Shown here: one piece after another, positions 34,902 through 44,345 of the stretch
How positions within the stretch are numbered: the stretch's first letter is position 1
Layout: every line of letters starts with the position of its first letter
Made by a program: the position numbers and the translations under genes
Notes under the pieces: model-generated
Told to the model about the DNA's origin: nothing
The model's database searches: none
The model's input: only the letters and a program-made list of their open reading frames with translations
Assembly (NCBI GenBank): GCA_026702755.1
Contig: JAPPBX010000023.1
Location: forward strand, 1-64,000
Source: Candidatus Poribacteria bacterium
Lineage (GTDB): Bacteria > Poribacteria > WGA-4E > WGA-3G
DNA length: 64,000 nt
Direction: 5' to 3'

Positions 34902-36212
34902 CTATTTCTGTTCTACCCGACTGTGATGTCTCTGCCACAGCCACCATAGCAGTGCCGGAATAACGTTGAGTGCTGCCATTCCCCATAGGATATCCTGTAG
35001 TTGAAACCGATCTAACAACGCACCCGTGATCAGTGCGCTGGCACCACCCATGAGTGTGAAAAGGGCAAACTCGGTGCCGAAGATGCGCCCTCGAATCTCG
35101 TTCGGGGCGCGTTGGAGCAGCAATTGCGTTGAAAATACCCATGCAATTCCACCGCCGATGCTCCTGACAAGACCACCGAAAAGCACAACGCCAAAGTTAA
35201 AAAGGGTAGCGGTAATCGCTATTCCGATTGAGGCGATCACGTAGCCCCAACTAATGCTTATCCTGAGCGGTTTGTCTCGGTCCCCGGTCCAACGCCGAGC
35301 AAAAATCGGTCCGATGCCACTGCCGATGCCGTTCATACAGTACATTGCTCCTAAACTGAGCGCGCCACCGACCCCGATAACGAAATAATTTTTGGCGATT
35401 TCAACCAGTATGATCTGAACGCCGGTAGACATGAGAAGGGATATCGCTGCCTTGTGCAGTGCTATGAAGAGGATGTCAGGATGCTGCAGCATATAACGCA
35501 ACGCGGTTAACTTCGCACGTCCGGGCGTTCCTGACGTTTCCGACGATGTTCGCGGCAGTCTAATCTTAAGCAGGAGTGCCCCTGAAATAGCAAAAGTGAA
35601 TCCGTCAATAACGAAGGCTGTCTGACTCCCAAAAAGTCCCGTTGTTAAGCCACCGATGGCGGCACCGACAGCGAGCATGACCGACCACGTCGCGGCACCG
35701 AGTGTGTTAGCCGTGCCGAGTTCTTGTGGCGAGGTAATATCTGGGAGGATCGCGCTCCGGGCGGGACTGAAGAAACCGCTTACGCCGAACAGAAGCACCG
35801 TGAGAGCATAAAGTAACCAGATGTCGCTCGCGTCTCGGACATAGAGAAACCCGAGAACGACAACGGCACGCACGAGGTCGGTGATGATTAACAGATGTTT
35901 TCGGTTGTAGCGGTCGGCACATATCCCCGCGAGTGGCGCGACGGCAAATGGAGCCAGCATTCGGATTGTAAACAGAATGCCTAACGCGAGACCAGAACCC
36001 GTCAACTCAGCAATCAATATCGCAGAAGCGATAAGGTTAAACCAATCCCCAAGCAGGCTGACCACCTGTCCACCCCAGAGCCAGCGGAAGTTGGGATTCT
36101 GTCGCATGAGTTGAAGATAGCCGACCGATTCTCCAGTATAACCGGTCGGTTCATTGGTTTTTCGCTGACGATCTATCGCAGACTTTATTGGGGTGCGTTC
36201 CTGTTTAGACAA
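34902..36212 (-). CDS. Major facilitator superfamily exporter
   Basis: The 436-residue protein has about twelve membrane spans. The conserved loop between spans 2 and 3 is GICADRYNRKHLLI, preceded by FRWLWGGQVVSLLGDWFNLIASAILI, typical of the MFS_3/enterobactin-exporter-like group. It starts at a TTG immediately after the stop of the Gfo/Idh/MocA gene, so translation is coupled; an internal ATG (MRQNPNFRWL) about 35 residues in is an alternative. The first 35 residues are polar. Substrate unknown; association with the oxidoreductase suggests export or uptake linked to sugar-like metabolites. Confidence 0.86.
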   Translation of the reverse strand: MSKQERTPIKSAIDRQRKTNEPTGYTGESVGYLQLMRQNPNFRWLWGGQVVSLLGDWFNLIASAILIAELTGSGLALGILFTIRMLAPFAVAPLAGICADRYNRKHLLIITDLVRAVVVLGFLYVRDASDIWLLYALTVLLFGVSGFFSPARSAILPDITSPQELGTANTLGAATWSVMLAVGAAIGGLTTGLFGSQTAFVIDGFTFAISGALLLKIRLPRTSSETSGTPGRAKLTALRYMLQHPDILFIALHKAAISLLMSTGVQIILVEIAKNYFVIGVGGALSLGAMYCMNGIGSGIGPIFARRWTGDRDKPLRISISWGYVIASIGIAITATLFNFGVVLFGGLVRSIGGGIAWVFSTQLLLQRAPNEIRGRIFGTEFALFTLMGGASALITGALLDRFQLQDILWGMAALNVIPALLWWLWQRHHSRVEQK

Positions 36213-37400
36213 TTACAGACCCCATCGTTCGTTGATCGGTTTCTGGTAAACTTCGATGTTGCCTGCTACGACCTCCTCGTAATCTACCGCCTGCCCACAA
36301 GCATTAGATTCATATATCGCTTCACAAATCGATTTCGCACGTAGTCCGACCTCAGCATCGAGTTCGGGTGGACGGTCGTTCCCTATGGCATCCACGAAAT
36401 CGTAGCATTCGAGCACCACACCGTCGGTAAAGTTGTGTGGGAAAAGCCTCGCTGCCTGTTCGTCTGAGAGACTCGCCATATATTCCTGAATAAGGCTTTC
36501 CATGCTATGGTGGGTTCCATCTTTGAGGATGACTTCCGCGCCATCAAAGGGACCGTGGAAGATGTCGCCATCATCGAGCAGGCAGCCCTCGCTACCGTGG
36601 TAAACGACATGATGGAAGCCGTGTCCAACTGCTGCCCATGTACAAGTCCAGAGTCCGATAACACCGTTTTTGAAGTTGATGGTTGCTACCCAAGTATCCT
36701 CTTGTTCGTTCTTGACGAGCTCCCCTGCCTTGGTAACTTGCAAATCCTCAAATTGGCAGACGCGTCCGTACACGGTGCTTGGATCACCAAAGAGATAGCG
36801 GATGGTATCACAATAGTGCGCGCCGGAATCCATCACCATACCACCACCACCGAGCGTTAAGTCGAGTCGCCAATGCCATTGGCTTTGCGGATCTGGTGCC
36901 CGATAGCTGGCGTGTTGTGCAGCAAACATCCGTAAATCTCCGAGCATCTGTTTTTCGTTCATCAACCATTCCGCTGTCCGTCGACTCGGCATCCGACGAA
37001 TATTTTCAGCGGTTGCAGCGATTTTGTTATTCGCTTTCGCTGCAGCGATAATCGCGTGGCTCGCTTTGACGGTAACGCCCATCGGTTTTTCTACCATGAC
37101 GTTGACACCGTTGTTGAGGCACTTTATCGCGTTGATATGATGGTGCGCGTGCGAGGTGCAGATGTCTGCCCCGTCTAAGTCCGCTGTTGCGAGCATTACG
37201 TCGGTATCATCGAACACCGCTGGCTTTTTACCTGTCACATCTTTAACTCGGTTTGCGAAGTCGTCTGCGCGTTCTTTGACTTCGTCGCACATCGCGACGA
37301 GTTCCACTTTTCCGGGTTCTGTTTGATGTATTGTGAGATAAGCGTTGAGATGTCCGTTTGCCATCCCACCGCATCCGATAATTGCAATTTGAACCGCCAT
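36213..37400 (-). CDS. Gfo/Idh/MocA-family oxidoreductase
   Basis: The 395-residue protein has the Rossmann start VQIAIIGCGGMANGHLNAY, the NAD-binding D in VAMCDE, and VMVEKPMGVTVKASHAI, the EKP catalytic signature, followed by DSGAHYCDTIRYLFGDP with a further catalytic His. These NAD(P)-dependent enzymes oxidise inositols, sugars or sugar acids. An AGAGGGG site precedes the ATG. The MFS gene follows without a gap, so the pair forms an operon. It is divergent from corA. Confidence 0.9.
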   Translation of the reverse strand: MAVQIAIIGCGGMANGHLNAYLTIHQTEPGKVELVAMCDEVKERADDFANRVKDVTGKKPAVFDDTDVMLATADLDGADICTSHAHHHINAIKCLNNGVNVMVEKPMGVTVKASHAIIAAAKANNKIAATAENIRRMPSRRTAEWLMNEKQMLGDLRMFAAQHASYRAPDPQSQWHWRLDLTLGGGGMVMDSGAHYCDTIRYLFGDPSTVYGRVCQFEDLQVTKAGELVKNEQEDTWVATINFKNGVIGLWTCTWAAVGHGFHHVVYHGSEGCLLDDGDIFHGPFDGAEVILKDGTHHSMESLIQEYMASLSDEQAARLFPHNFTDGVVLECYDFVDAIGNDRPPELDAEVGLRAKSICEAIYESNACGQAVDYEEVVAGNIEVYQKPINERWGL

Positions 37401-37551
37401 GATTTTCCCCTCTTTGGTAAAAATGTGTGATGTGGTATATTAGCATAGATGTGTTTTTTTAGCAAATTAAGGCACTTTTTTAGGAGCTCTGGGGGCGGCT
37501 TCTATATACCGCTAATGGCTGGAAAGTGTGTCGCAGCGTCTCTAATTTAAT

Positions 37552-37578
37552 TTGACAAAGCGGTTTCTGTTGTATAAT
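37552..37578 (+). promoter_or_regulatory. Probable corA promoter
   Basis: A perfect TTGACA (37552-37557) and perfect TATAAT (37573-37578) are present, but the spacer is only 15 bases, or 17 if TAATAT is used. The corA start is 35 bases downstream of TATAAT. Confidence 0.65.
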
Positions 37579-37612
37579 ATATATCCGTTGTTTACTTGGG
37601 TGATTTCATTTC

Positions 37613-38731
37613 TTGGATCACGATGTCAACTTAACTTATTTTCAAGGTGCTGAGTTGAGAATTCCATTATTAAACCTATTTAAAAAATATGATCAAAAGG
37701 TGGGGCAGCCCCCCGGAACCCTTGTTTATCTTGGCGAAGAGCCAACGGAACCTGTTCGGATTACTATCATTGATTACGATGAAACACGCCTTCACGAAGA
37801 GGAAGTCCAAACAGTTGAGGCGTGCATACCTTTCATAGATACTGAGACTGTAACATGGATTCAGATTGAGGGGATTCATGAGATACCTATCATTGAAGAG
37901 ATTGGGGAGTGTTTTGGTGTTGATCCTCTTTTGCTTGAGGATTTGATGAATCCAACCCAACTTCCCAAGATAGAGGTTCGTGAAGACTATGTCTTCATTC
38001 TTCTTAAAAATCTCGACTATAACACTGCATCCGCAACGGTCTCCAGAAAACAGATTAGTTTTATCATCGGTCCTAATTTTGTCTTGTCCCTCCAAGAAAA
38101 CTATAGCGAAATCTTCACATCTATCCAAAATAGACTCCGAAATGCGCAAGGCAGGATTCGACGAATGCGGTCCGACTACCTTGCCTATACATTAATAGAT
38201 GTTATTGTTGACAATTACTTCATAGTCTTAGATAAGATTGGCGAGCGGGTTGAATCGCTGGAAGAAGAAGCTATCACGAACGCTACACCGGAAGTTCTCA
38301 CGAAAATCAATATTTTAAGAAAGGAACTTCTGCTTCTGCGTAGACCGATTCTCCCGCTGCGGGACGTTATTGACGAGATTTTACATGAGGAAATCCCCCT
38401 ACTTGATGAAAACACACATCTGTACTTTCGCGACGTTCATGACAATCTAATTCAGGTGATCCAAATGTTAGAGATGATCCGATCAGCTGTTTCAGGGTTG
38501 TTTGATGTCTATACTTCGGCAGTTAGCCATAGGATGAATGAAGTGATGAAGGTATTGACTATCGTCGCTACGTTCTTTATTCCTTTGACCTTCATCGCCG
38601 GTATTTATGGGATGAATTTCAAATTCATGCCTGAGCTTGAAACACCGTGGGGATATCCTATTGTTCTGTTAGTTATGTTAGGTATTGGCATCGGCATGTT
38701 TGTCTTCTTCAAATTCAGAAAGTGGCTCTGA
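37613..38731 (+). CDS. corA: CorA-family magnesium/divalent-cation channel
   Basis: The 372-residue protein starts at a TTG (a weak ribosome site). It has the CorA cytoplasmic funnel with long helices, VGQPPGTLVYLGEE, VTWIQIEGIH, LLLEDLMNPTQLPKIE, and two C-terminal membrane spans. The signature YGMNF (332-336) lies at the end of the first span, followed by the MPEL loop and the short second span, ending with a basic KFRKWL. CorA forms a pentameric channel gated by Mg2+. It heads the ion-transport region. Confidence 0.93.
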   Translation: MDHDVNLTYFQGAELRIPLLNLFKKYDQKVGQPPGTLVYLGEEPTEPVRITIIDYDETRLHEEEVQTVEACIPFIDTETVTWIQIEGIHEIPIIEEIGECFGVDPLLLEDLMNPTQLPKIEVREDYVFILLKNLDYNTASATVSRKQISFIIGPNFVLSLQENYSEIFTSIQNRLRNAQGRIRRMRSDYLAYTLIDVIVDNYFIVLDKIGERVESLEEEAITNATPEVLTKINILRKELLLLRRPILPLRDVIDEILHEEIPLLDENTHLYFRDVHDNLIQVIQMLEMIRSAVSGLFDVYTSAVSHRMNEVMKVLTIVATFFIPLTFIAGIYGMNFKFMPELETPWGYPIVLLVMLGIGIGMFVFFKFRKWL

Positions 38732-38802
38732 ATTTTTAGATAGGGTGCTACAGCGGTGTTGTGTCAGTATCTGTTTGTTGATTGTTAAAAAGGAGTTGTG
38801 TT

Positions 38803-39516
38803 GTGAAAATTTTAAATCCTATACTTTACGCACTTCGGCTCGGAGTGTTTCTTTTGGTAACCTCTTCGCTCCTGATATTCAGTAGTTGTGACGAGTATGA
38901 AAGTTGGACAAACGATCCACCCGAAATCAATACGTTCACTGTTCCAAAAGAGGTGCGCTATGGGGAAAGCGTTGAACTTAAAGTCGGTGTTTCCGATCCT
39001 GAGAACGACGAATTAACTTATACATGGGAAGTATCTGCCGGAACATTGATTGGAGAAGACGGAGCAGAAGTTCAGTGGATAGCTCCTGAACTCCGGGATT
39101 CAGAAATCGCACCGGACCAAGCGGTTACGGTTCATGTATCTGTCAGAGATAAGGGGGAGGAGACTGTTTCAAAGTCTGCCGCAATTATCGTCTTTTCAAA
39201 ATCATACAGAGTCGCTGAGGCACTCAGCGGCGTTTATGAACTCGTCCGGACCCAATTAGCCGGTGAAACAACTGAAGCCTTCGGATCAATGCGGCTAACA
39301 ACAGCAACATTTACCAGAGAATACCAGAGTAACAATGCGTTTTTCTTCGGTTCGTATAAATTGATTGAACCCTTTGACGAGAGAAAAGGGACGATCTATT
39401 GGTTCTCTGATGGGAGTACCCAACCGATTGTGAGTACTTATACGTGGGACGGTGAATTATTAGTCCTTTTTTGGACTGCCACCTCCACCGGACATATCTA
39501 CCAAAAACTGAATTAA
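38803..39516 (+). CDS. Lipoprotein with an immunoglobulin-like (PKD-type) domain
   Basis: The GTG at 38803 after AAAAAGGAG gives 237 residues. The signal ends LLIFSSC, with C29 lipidated. Residues about 37-125 are a PKD/Ig-like beta sandwich: PEINTFTVPKEVRYGESVELKVGVSDPENDELTYTWEVSAG, AVTVHVSVRDKGEE. The C-terminal half is a small beta domain ending FWTATSTGHIYQKLN that could be a lipocalin-like sheet. No family is recognised. It follows corA by 71 bases and may share its transcript. Confidence 0.7.
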   Translation: MKILNPILYALRLGVFLLVTSSLLIFSSCDEYESWTNDPPEINTFTVPKEVRYGESVELKVGVSDPENDELTYTWEVSAGTLIGEDGAEVQWIAPELRDSEIAPDQAVTVHVSVRDKGEETVSKSAAIIVFSKSYRVAEALSGVYELVRTQLAGETTEAFGSMRLTTATFTREYQSNNAFFFGSYKLIEPFDERKGTIYWFSDGSTQPIVSTYTWDGELLVLFWTATSTGHIYQKLN

Positions 39517-39588
39517 CACTTATGCGTTTTTTGCGCGCTGAGGTTAATAAAATCTATGGAGAGCGCGTACATTAAAAGGGAGCAGATA

Positions 39589-40098
39589 GTGAAAATAAAT
39601 TTACGTTTCAATCTATTGGGACTTTTGATTATTACTTTCATCTATGGATCGTATATGTCAGGTTTTTGCGCAGAAAATGAGCGGATCACCGCCGAAGTCA
39701 ATGGTCGTCCGAAAAAGTACGACGTTATTGAAACAAAACGCTACGAGATTGTTGAAGTCGAGGATTCACCCATTACACCGGATGCCCTGAAGTCTGTCGC
39801 AGAGCAAGCCGTAGTTGATGCTGAAAAAGACGCAGCGGCGCATCTTAATAGAACTTTGTGGTTTAGTACGGGATGTTTTTTTCCATTGGTCGGTCCTATT
39901 TTCTCGCAGCGCTACCAACCTTTTATGCCGACTGCCCGCGTTCTCGGTAAATCCCCTCAATATGTCGCTTTCTACTATGATGCCTATAAGATTAAAACGA
40001 AAAAACTTCAGTATAATTGGGCATTAGCGGGTTGTCTCATTGGTGCCCCTATAGAGATATATTTAATCACACTTTTGTACAGGCACACTCGGGATTAA
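39589..40098 (+). CDS. Hypothetical exported membrane protein
   Basis: The GTG at 39589 is preceded by GGGAG and yields about 169 residues; an ATG at 39556 is in frame. A signal-like span (LLGLLIITFIYGSYMSGFC) opens the protein, a charged region follows, and two weak hydrophobic segments (FSTGCFFPLVGPIF, WALAGCLIGAPIEIYLITLLY) suggest membrane association. No family recognised. Confidence 0.55.
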   Translation: MKINLRFNLLGLLIITFIYGSYMSGFCAENERITAEVNGRPKKYDVIETKRYEIVEVEDSPITPDALKSVAEQAVVDAEKDAAAHLNRTLWFSTGCFFPLVGPIFSQRYQPFMPTARVLGKSPQYVAFYYDAYKIKTKKLQYNWALAGCLIGAPIEIYLITLLYRHTRD

Positions 40099-40191
40099 GC
40101 AGGATGATAGCGCACAAGAGACGAAAAGAACTGATAAGAATTAAATACCTAAAGCTCTATTTACCGTGACCGTTCTGGGTTGAGGGGGAAA

Positions 40192-40944
40192 ATGAAAAAC
40201 ATAATAGAGGTACTGTTAATTTACTTTAACAGGACCGGAGTGAAAAGGTTGTCTCTGATTTTCATCGGAATCGTTGGCTTAATTCTGCTGGCAATACCCG
40301 CGTATTCACAGTTTGCAGATTTACCACACGATGCAAAAACATTGGATATCGGTGTAAATGGCGACGGGGCTTCGCAGACGCTTAGCTTAACGGTTGTCGT
40401 ACCGCTTCGTAGCATTAACGGCTGGGCAGGTGTCTTTGGTTCGCGCGCTTCGGGTGAAGGAGAAGTGCTTTCTGAAATCGCCAAGGCACGCGTACAGGGC
40501 GGTTTTCGCATAGGCACATTCGGTATTGAGGCGTTTACGGATTTAGAGCGTAACATTACCAAAGGCAGTGCCCTGACATCCCAAATTGGCAGTTATATCC
40601 GTCCTGCGATTTATGAAAGAGGAACGCTCCGCGTATCTGGTGGTATTGGTGCTTTCCTTGAAAATATCCAACCCCACAAAGACCTTGTGCTAACGAGATT
40701 CGATCCCACGACATTTCGGTGGTTGGCGTTTTCATCGATCGGATGGCGGAGACTCAATACAGTGTTAAAATTTACGCCACAAATCGGCTTCAAAAACTTC
40801 AAGTTTTCAGCGGAACCTGCTATCACGTTTAGCCTGTCCACGCGATTAAGCTTGCGCTTAAGTGGCTCTATGACCTATAATAGTGAACCATTGACAGAGA
40901 ATTGGCATTACAAATATTTATCCATATTACGTGTTACGTTGTAA
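40192..40944 (+). CDS. Outer-membrane beta-barrel-like protein
   Basis: The ATG at 40192 after GAGGGGG gives 250 residues with a signal peptide (LSLIFIGIVGLILLAIPAYS). The mature part consists of alternating amphipathic strands typical of a small outer-membrane barrel of the DUF481/YdiY kind: SLTVVVPLRSINGWAGVFGSRAS, ARVQGGFRIGTFGIEAFTDLERN, RLSLRLSGSMTYNSEPL, and ends LSILRVTL. Function unknown. It is the last gene of the group downstream of corA and is followed by a family B element. Confidence 0.65.
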   Translation: MKNIIEVLLIYFNRTGVKRLSLIFIGIVGLILLAIPAYSQFADLPHDAKTLDIGVNGDGASQTLSLTVVVPLRSINGWAGVFGSRASGEGEVLSEIAKARVQGGFRIGTFGIEAFTDLERNITKGSALTSQIGSYIRPAIYERGTLRVSGGIGAFLENIQPHKDLVLTRFDPTTFRWLAFSSIGWRRLNTVLKFTPQIGFKNFKFSAEPAITFSLSTRLSLRLSGSMTYNSEPLTENWHYKYLSILRVTL

Positions 40945-40949
40945 GAATT

Positions 40950-41040
40950 AGGACTTACGCAATTTGCTGATGAGTACCTCCGGCCCGCACGCCGCTGGCG
41001 AGGTTTCAAACCTCGCCAGCAAGGGTGCTGCGTAAATCCT
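40950..41040. repeat. Terminal-inverted-repeat element, family B
   Basis: AGGACTTACGCA opens the element and TGCGTAAATCCT closes it. The interior has GCTGGCGAGGTTTCAAACCTCGCCAGC, a long palindrome whose ends match the family A core. It lies between the outer-membrane-like gene and the SLC12-type gene. Confidence 0.8.
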
Positions 41041-41124
41041 GAGAATGTAATGCCTTGCTTGAAATTTCAACACCGTTCGGCTATCTGTTTTATTTAAATT
41101 GTTTAAACGAAAGGAAAACCGACG

Positions 41125-43398
41125 ATGCTCTCAAGTTCAGGAGAACGATCTGAATCCAGATTTGGCAGCGGTGTTCCGGGACCTCAATACGGACACGGCT
41201 TCGGCACCGCACCTGTGTTTCTTGCCTCAATTAGTACGATTCTCGGGGCAATTCTCTTCTTACGATTCGGCTACGCTGTGGCACACGTTGGTCTGTGGGG
41301 TAGCCTCATGGTTATCGCACTCGGTCATCTCGTGACTGTTCCCACCGTTCTGGCAGTTTCCGAGATTGCGACGAACCGTCGTGTCGCGGGCGGTGGTGCC
41401 TACTATATTGTCAGCCGTTCCTTCGGCGAGAGTATCGGTGGCAGCATCGGAATTGCCCTGTACATCTCGCAAGCGATCTCGGTTGCCTTCTATATCGTCG
41501 CGTTTGCGCAATCTTTTCAACCTATCTATGACTGGGTTGCAACGACGTATGTGTTGACCCCTGACCCTCGTTGGGTAAGTCTACCTTTCACTGTTTTGCT
41601 TCTTGTGCTTATGCTCACGAAGGGGGCTGGTCTCGGTGTTCGCGTCTTGTGGGTTGTCTGTGGAATCTTAGCGGTCTCAATCACCTCATTTCTTTTCGGA
41701 ACGGGCCCCGAATCGATCCAACCTGAAGGATTAAACCTTACGGCGCGTATTGAGGTCTCCGATAGTTTTGGCACGGTTTTCGCGACATGTTTTCCCGCTT
41801 TCACCGGTATGATTGCCGGCTTGGGATTGTCCGGTGATCTAAGGAATCCTCAAAGGAGTATACCCCTCGGTACGATCGGTGCAACGTTCGCCGGTATGGT
41901 CATATATGTACTTGTTGCGATCAAATTGGGGCAGAGTGCCACCCCTGAAGCACTTGCTGCCGACGAGTTTATCATGGCGAAGATCTCTCTCTGGAGTTCA
42001 GCAATCTACGTCGGATTGGGTGCAGCGGCATTCTCTTCTGCGCTCGGCTCAATTATGGTGGCTCCCAGAACGCTCCAGATGCTCGCTCGCGACAATGTGC
42101 TGCCTATCCCTAAGCTAAACCGTCTCATGGAGAAGGGTATAGGCGAGACGCAGGAACCGGTGTATGCGACCTCTGTATCTGGGATAATTGCGATTGTATT
42201 CGTGGCGATCGGTGAGTTAGACTTTATCGCCCAGATTTTGACGATGTTCTTCATGGTAACCTATGGTGCGTTGTGTGCGGTATCGTTCCTTGAGCATTTT
42301 GCGAGTAATCCGTCCTATCGTCCTACTTTCCATTCTCGTTGGTACTTGTCCCTGTTAGGCACTGTGATGTGCGGCTTGATGATGTTCCAAATCAGCGCGC
42401 TGTATGCCTTCATTTCAATTGGGCTTATGGCGGTAACGTACCTCGGTCTCCGTCGAAGTCATAGGGGACAACGTGACTTGACTGCGATCTTCCAAGGGAC
42501 GATGTTTCAGTTGACCCGATGGCTCCAGATTACCTTACAGAAGAGCCGTGTTATCTCGTCTGAGGGTGGGTGGCGTCCATCGATTGTCGCAGTGACCCGA
42601 TTCGGTGAGCGGCGACTCGGGCATTTCGATTTGCTCCGCTGGATATGCCACAGGCACGGATTCGGACACTTCATTCGCCTGTTCCACGGTGACTACTCGT
42701 TTTCCAGCGAACTCCAAGCGCGTATCCATGTTGATGAGTTGATTAAAAGGACGGAGGTTAGCAGAGCCGGTATCTTTGTCGATTCCGTAATTTGCCCGAC
42801 GTTTAAACTTGCGCTGTCGCAAATACTACAAATGCCGGGAATTTCTGGTTTACCAAATAATTGTGTTCTCCTTGAGTTCGATCGAGATAACCCTGACGAA
42901 ATCGAAGAGGTCCAGGAAGGAATACGCCTCGTTGCGAATTCGTTGTTCAATGTCCTCGTTCTGCGCTCAACGGGTTACCGCTTTGGATATCGTTCTACGA
43001 TTGATGTTTGGGTGACAGAGGACAATCTGAAGAACGCTCCGATGATGCTACTGCTCGCGTATATTATTGTCGGACACCCGGATTGGAGACGCGCTGAAAT
43101 CCGACTTTTTGCTTGTTCCGAGGCTACGGATGCTGAGCGTGAAGCGGATAGACTCTCGACGCTAATGAAAGAGGGACGACTGCCGATTTCGATGCATAAC
43201 GTGACTTCTGTGTCATACGGCAGCCAAAAGGCTTTAGAACAGGAAGTAGAGCACCGATCCTCTCAGACGGATTTGGTCATCGCAGGCTTGACAGGCGAAG
43301 ACCTCGGTTCTGAAAAATTAAGTCAAACGCTGCGCTCCTATGCAGACGCGAACGATGTCCTGTTTGTTCATGCAATCGAGCAAATATCCATTGATTAG
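41125..43398 (+). CDS. SLC12/cation-chloride-cotransporter-like permease
   Basis: The 757-residue protein has an N-terminal APC-fold permease of about twelve spans (residues about 30-450) and a cytoplasmic C-terminal domain of about 280 residues. Family features are GFGTAPVFLASISTILGAILFLRFGYAVAHVGLWGSLMVIALGHLVT, SEIATNRRVAGGGAYYIVSRSFGESIGGSIGIALY, and FPAFTGMIAGLGLSGDLRNPQRSIPLGT. These match the cation-chloride cotransporters (Na-K-2Cl/K-Cl type). Bacterial members are known but poorly studied. AAAGGA precedes the ATG. The neighbours are MscS channels, which points to ion or volume homeostasis. Confidence 0.88.
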   Translation: MLSSSGERSESRFGSGVPGPQYGHGFGTAPVFLASISTILGAILFLRFGYAVAHVGLWGSLMVIALGHLVTVPTVLAVSEIATNRRVAGGGAYYIVSRSFGESIGGSIGIALYISQAISVAFYIVAFAQSFQPIYDWVATTYVLTPDPRWVSLPFTVLLLVLMLTKGAGLGVRVLWVVCGILAVSITSFLFGTGPESIQPEGLNLTARIEVSDSFGTVFATCFPAFTGMIAGLGLSGDLRNPQRSIPLGTIGATFAGMVIYVLVAIKLGQSATPEALAADEFIMAKISLWSSAIYVGLGAAAFSSALGSIMVAPRTLQMLARDNVLPIPKLNRLMEKGIGETQEPVYATSVSGIIAIVFVAIGELDFIAQILTMFFMVTYGALCAVSFLEHFASNPSYRPTFHSRWYLSLLGTVMCGLMMFQISALYAFISIGLMAVTYLGLRRSHRGQRDLTAIFQGTMFQLTRWLQITLQKSRVISSEGGWRPSIVAVTRFGERRLGHFDLLRWICHRHGFGHFIRLFHGDYSFSSELQARIHVDELIKRTEVSRAGIFVDSVICPTFKLALSQILQMPGISGLPNNCVLLEFDRDNPDEIEEVQEGIRLVANSLFNVLVLRSTGYRFGYRSTIDVWVTEDNLKNAPMMLLLAYIIVGHPDWRRAEIRLFACSEATDAEREADRLSTLMKEGRLPISMHNVTSVSYGSQKALEQEVEHRSSQTDLVIAGLTGEDLGSEKLSQTLRSYADANDVLFVHAIEQISID

Positions 43399-43446
43399 TG
43401 GGATATCTTGATTTTTCCAAACAGACACTAAGAAAAAGGGAATGAA

Positions 43447-44343
43447 ATGTTTTTAGAATTCATAGAGCGTTTAGGGACTTTCATAGATGCTATTATCAAT
43501 TCACCGTTTAAAGGTATTCTCTTAAGCGTTATTACAATTGCAACTTTGCTCATTCTCAAAGCGATTTTAGGATATTTCGTTAGGAGGTATGTTTACCAGC
43601 ACGCCCAATTGGAAACAAATGCCCAAAATTTCATGGCGGTGTGGGGTTATATCTGGACGGCTATTATTGCGATCTTCGGTATTATTAGTTTGGGTGGCTC
43701 TCTCAAAACGCTCGGTATCTCCGCGGGGTTTCTGGGTATGGTTTTGGGATGGTCCTTGCAAGCACCTGTCACAGGGATTGCAGCGTGGTTAATGCTAATC
43801 CTGAAACGTCCTTTCAAGATTGGCGATCGTGTTATTATCGCTGGCATCACAGGCGATGTCGTGGATATTACTTTAACGCACGTTATTCTCAATCAAGTTG
43901 GTGGGACGGTGTCCAGTGAAGAACGTTCTGGTCGCGGTATCCTCATCCCCAATGCGATTCTGTTTGGACAGACAATTACGAACTATACCTTGGAGGAGGA
44001 GTATATTTTGGTTGAAGTACCTGTTCGGATTACCTTTGAATCGAATTGGGAAGAAGCAGAGCGGATTCTGGTTGATGCAGCAAAGGTGGTTACAGCGGAT
44101 GTCATCAACGAGGTTGGCGAAGAACCGTTTATCCGTGCGGAGTTGTTTGATGCAGGTGTAATGATGCGGTTACGCTACAAGACGCGTCCGGTGGACCGCG
44201 CGAAGAGCCTCAGTGACATCGTCAAGATTATTTTCCATGGCTTTTCCGAGAGTAAGGCGGTTGAGTTCTGCTATGCACATTCGGAAATCATTTACTCATG
44301 GAAAGACCAATCCGTATTACCAGCACGTCTTCCAGAGGAGTAG
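43447..44343 (+). CDS. MscS-family mechanosensitive channel, copy 1
   Basis: The 298-residue protein has three membrane spans, a pore-lining third span GISAGFLGMVLGWSLQAPVTGIAAWLMLILKRPFKIGDRVII, then the beta domain with IPNAILFGQTITNYTLEEEYILVEVPVRITFES. MscS channels open under membrane tension and release solutes. The GGTVSSEERSGRGILIPN insert is shared with copy 2 and absent from copy 3. It follows the SLC12-type gene by 48 bases and is two bases from the next copy. Confidence 0.88.
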   Translation: MFLEFIERLGTFIDAIINSPFKGILLSVITIATLLILKAILGYFVRRYVYQHAQLETNAQNFMAVWGYIWTAIIAIFGIISLGGSLKTLGISAGFLGMVLGWSLQAPVTGIAAWLMLILKRPFKIGDRVIIAGITGDVVDITLTHVILNQVGGTVSSEERSGRGILIPNAILFGQTITNYTLEEEYILVEVPVRITFESNWEEAERILVDAAKVVTADVINEVGEEPFIRAELFDAGVMMRLRYKTRPVDRAKSLSDIVKIIFHGFSESKAVEFCYAHSEIIYSWKDQSVLPARLPEE

Positions 44344-44345
44344 CT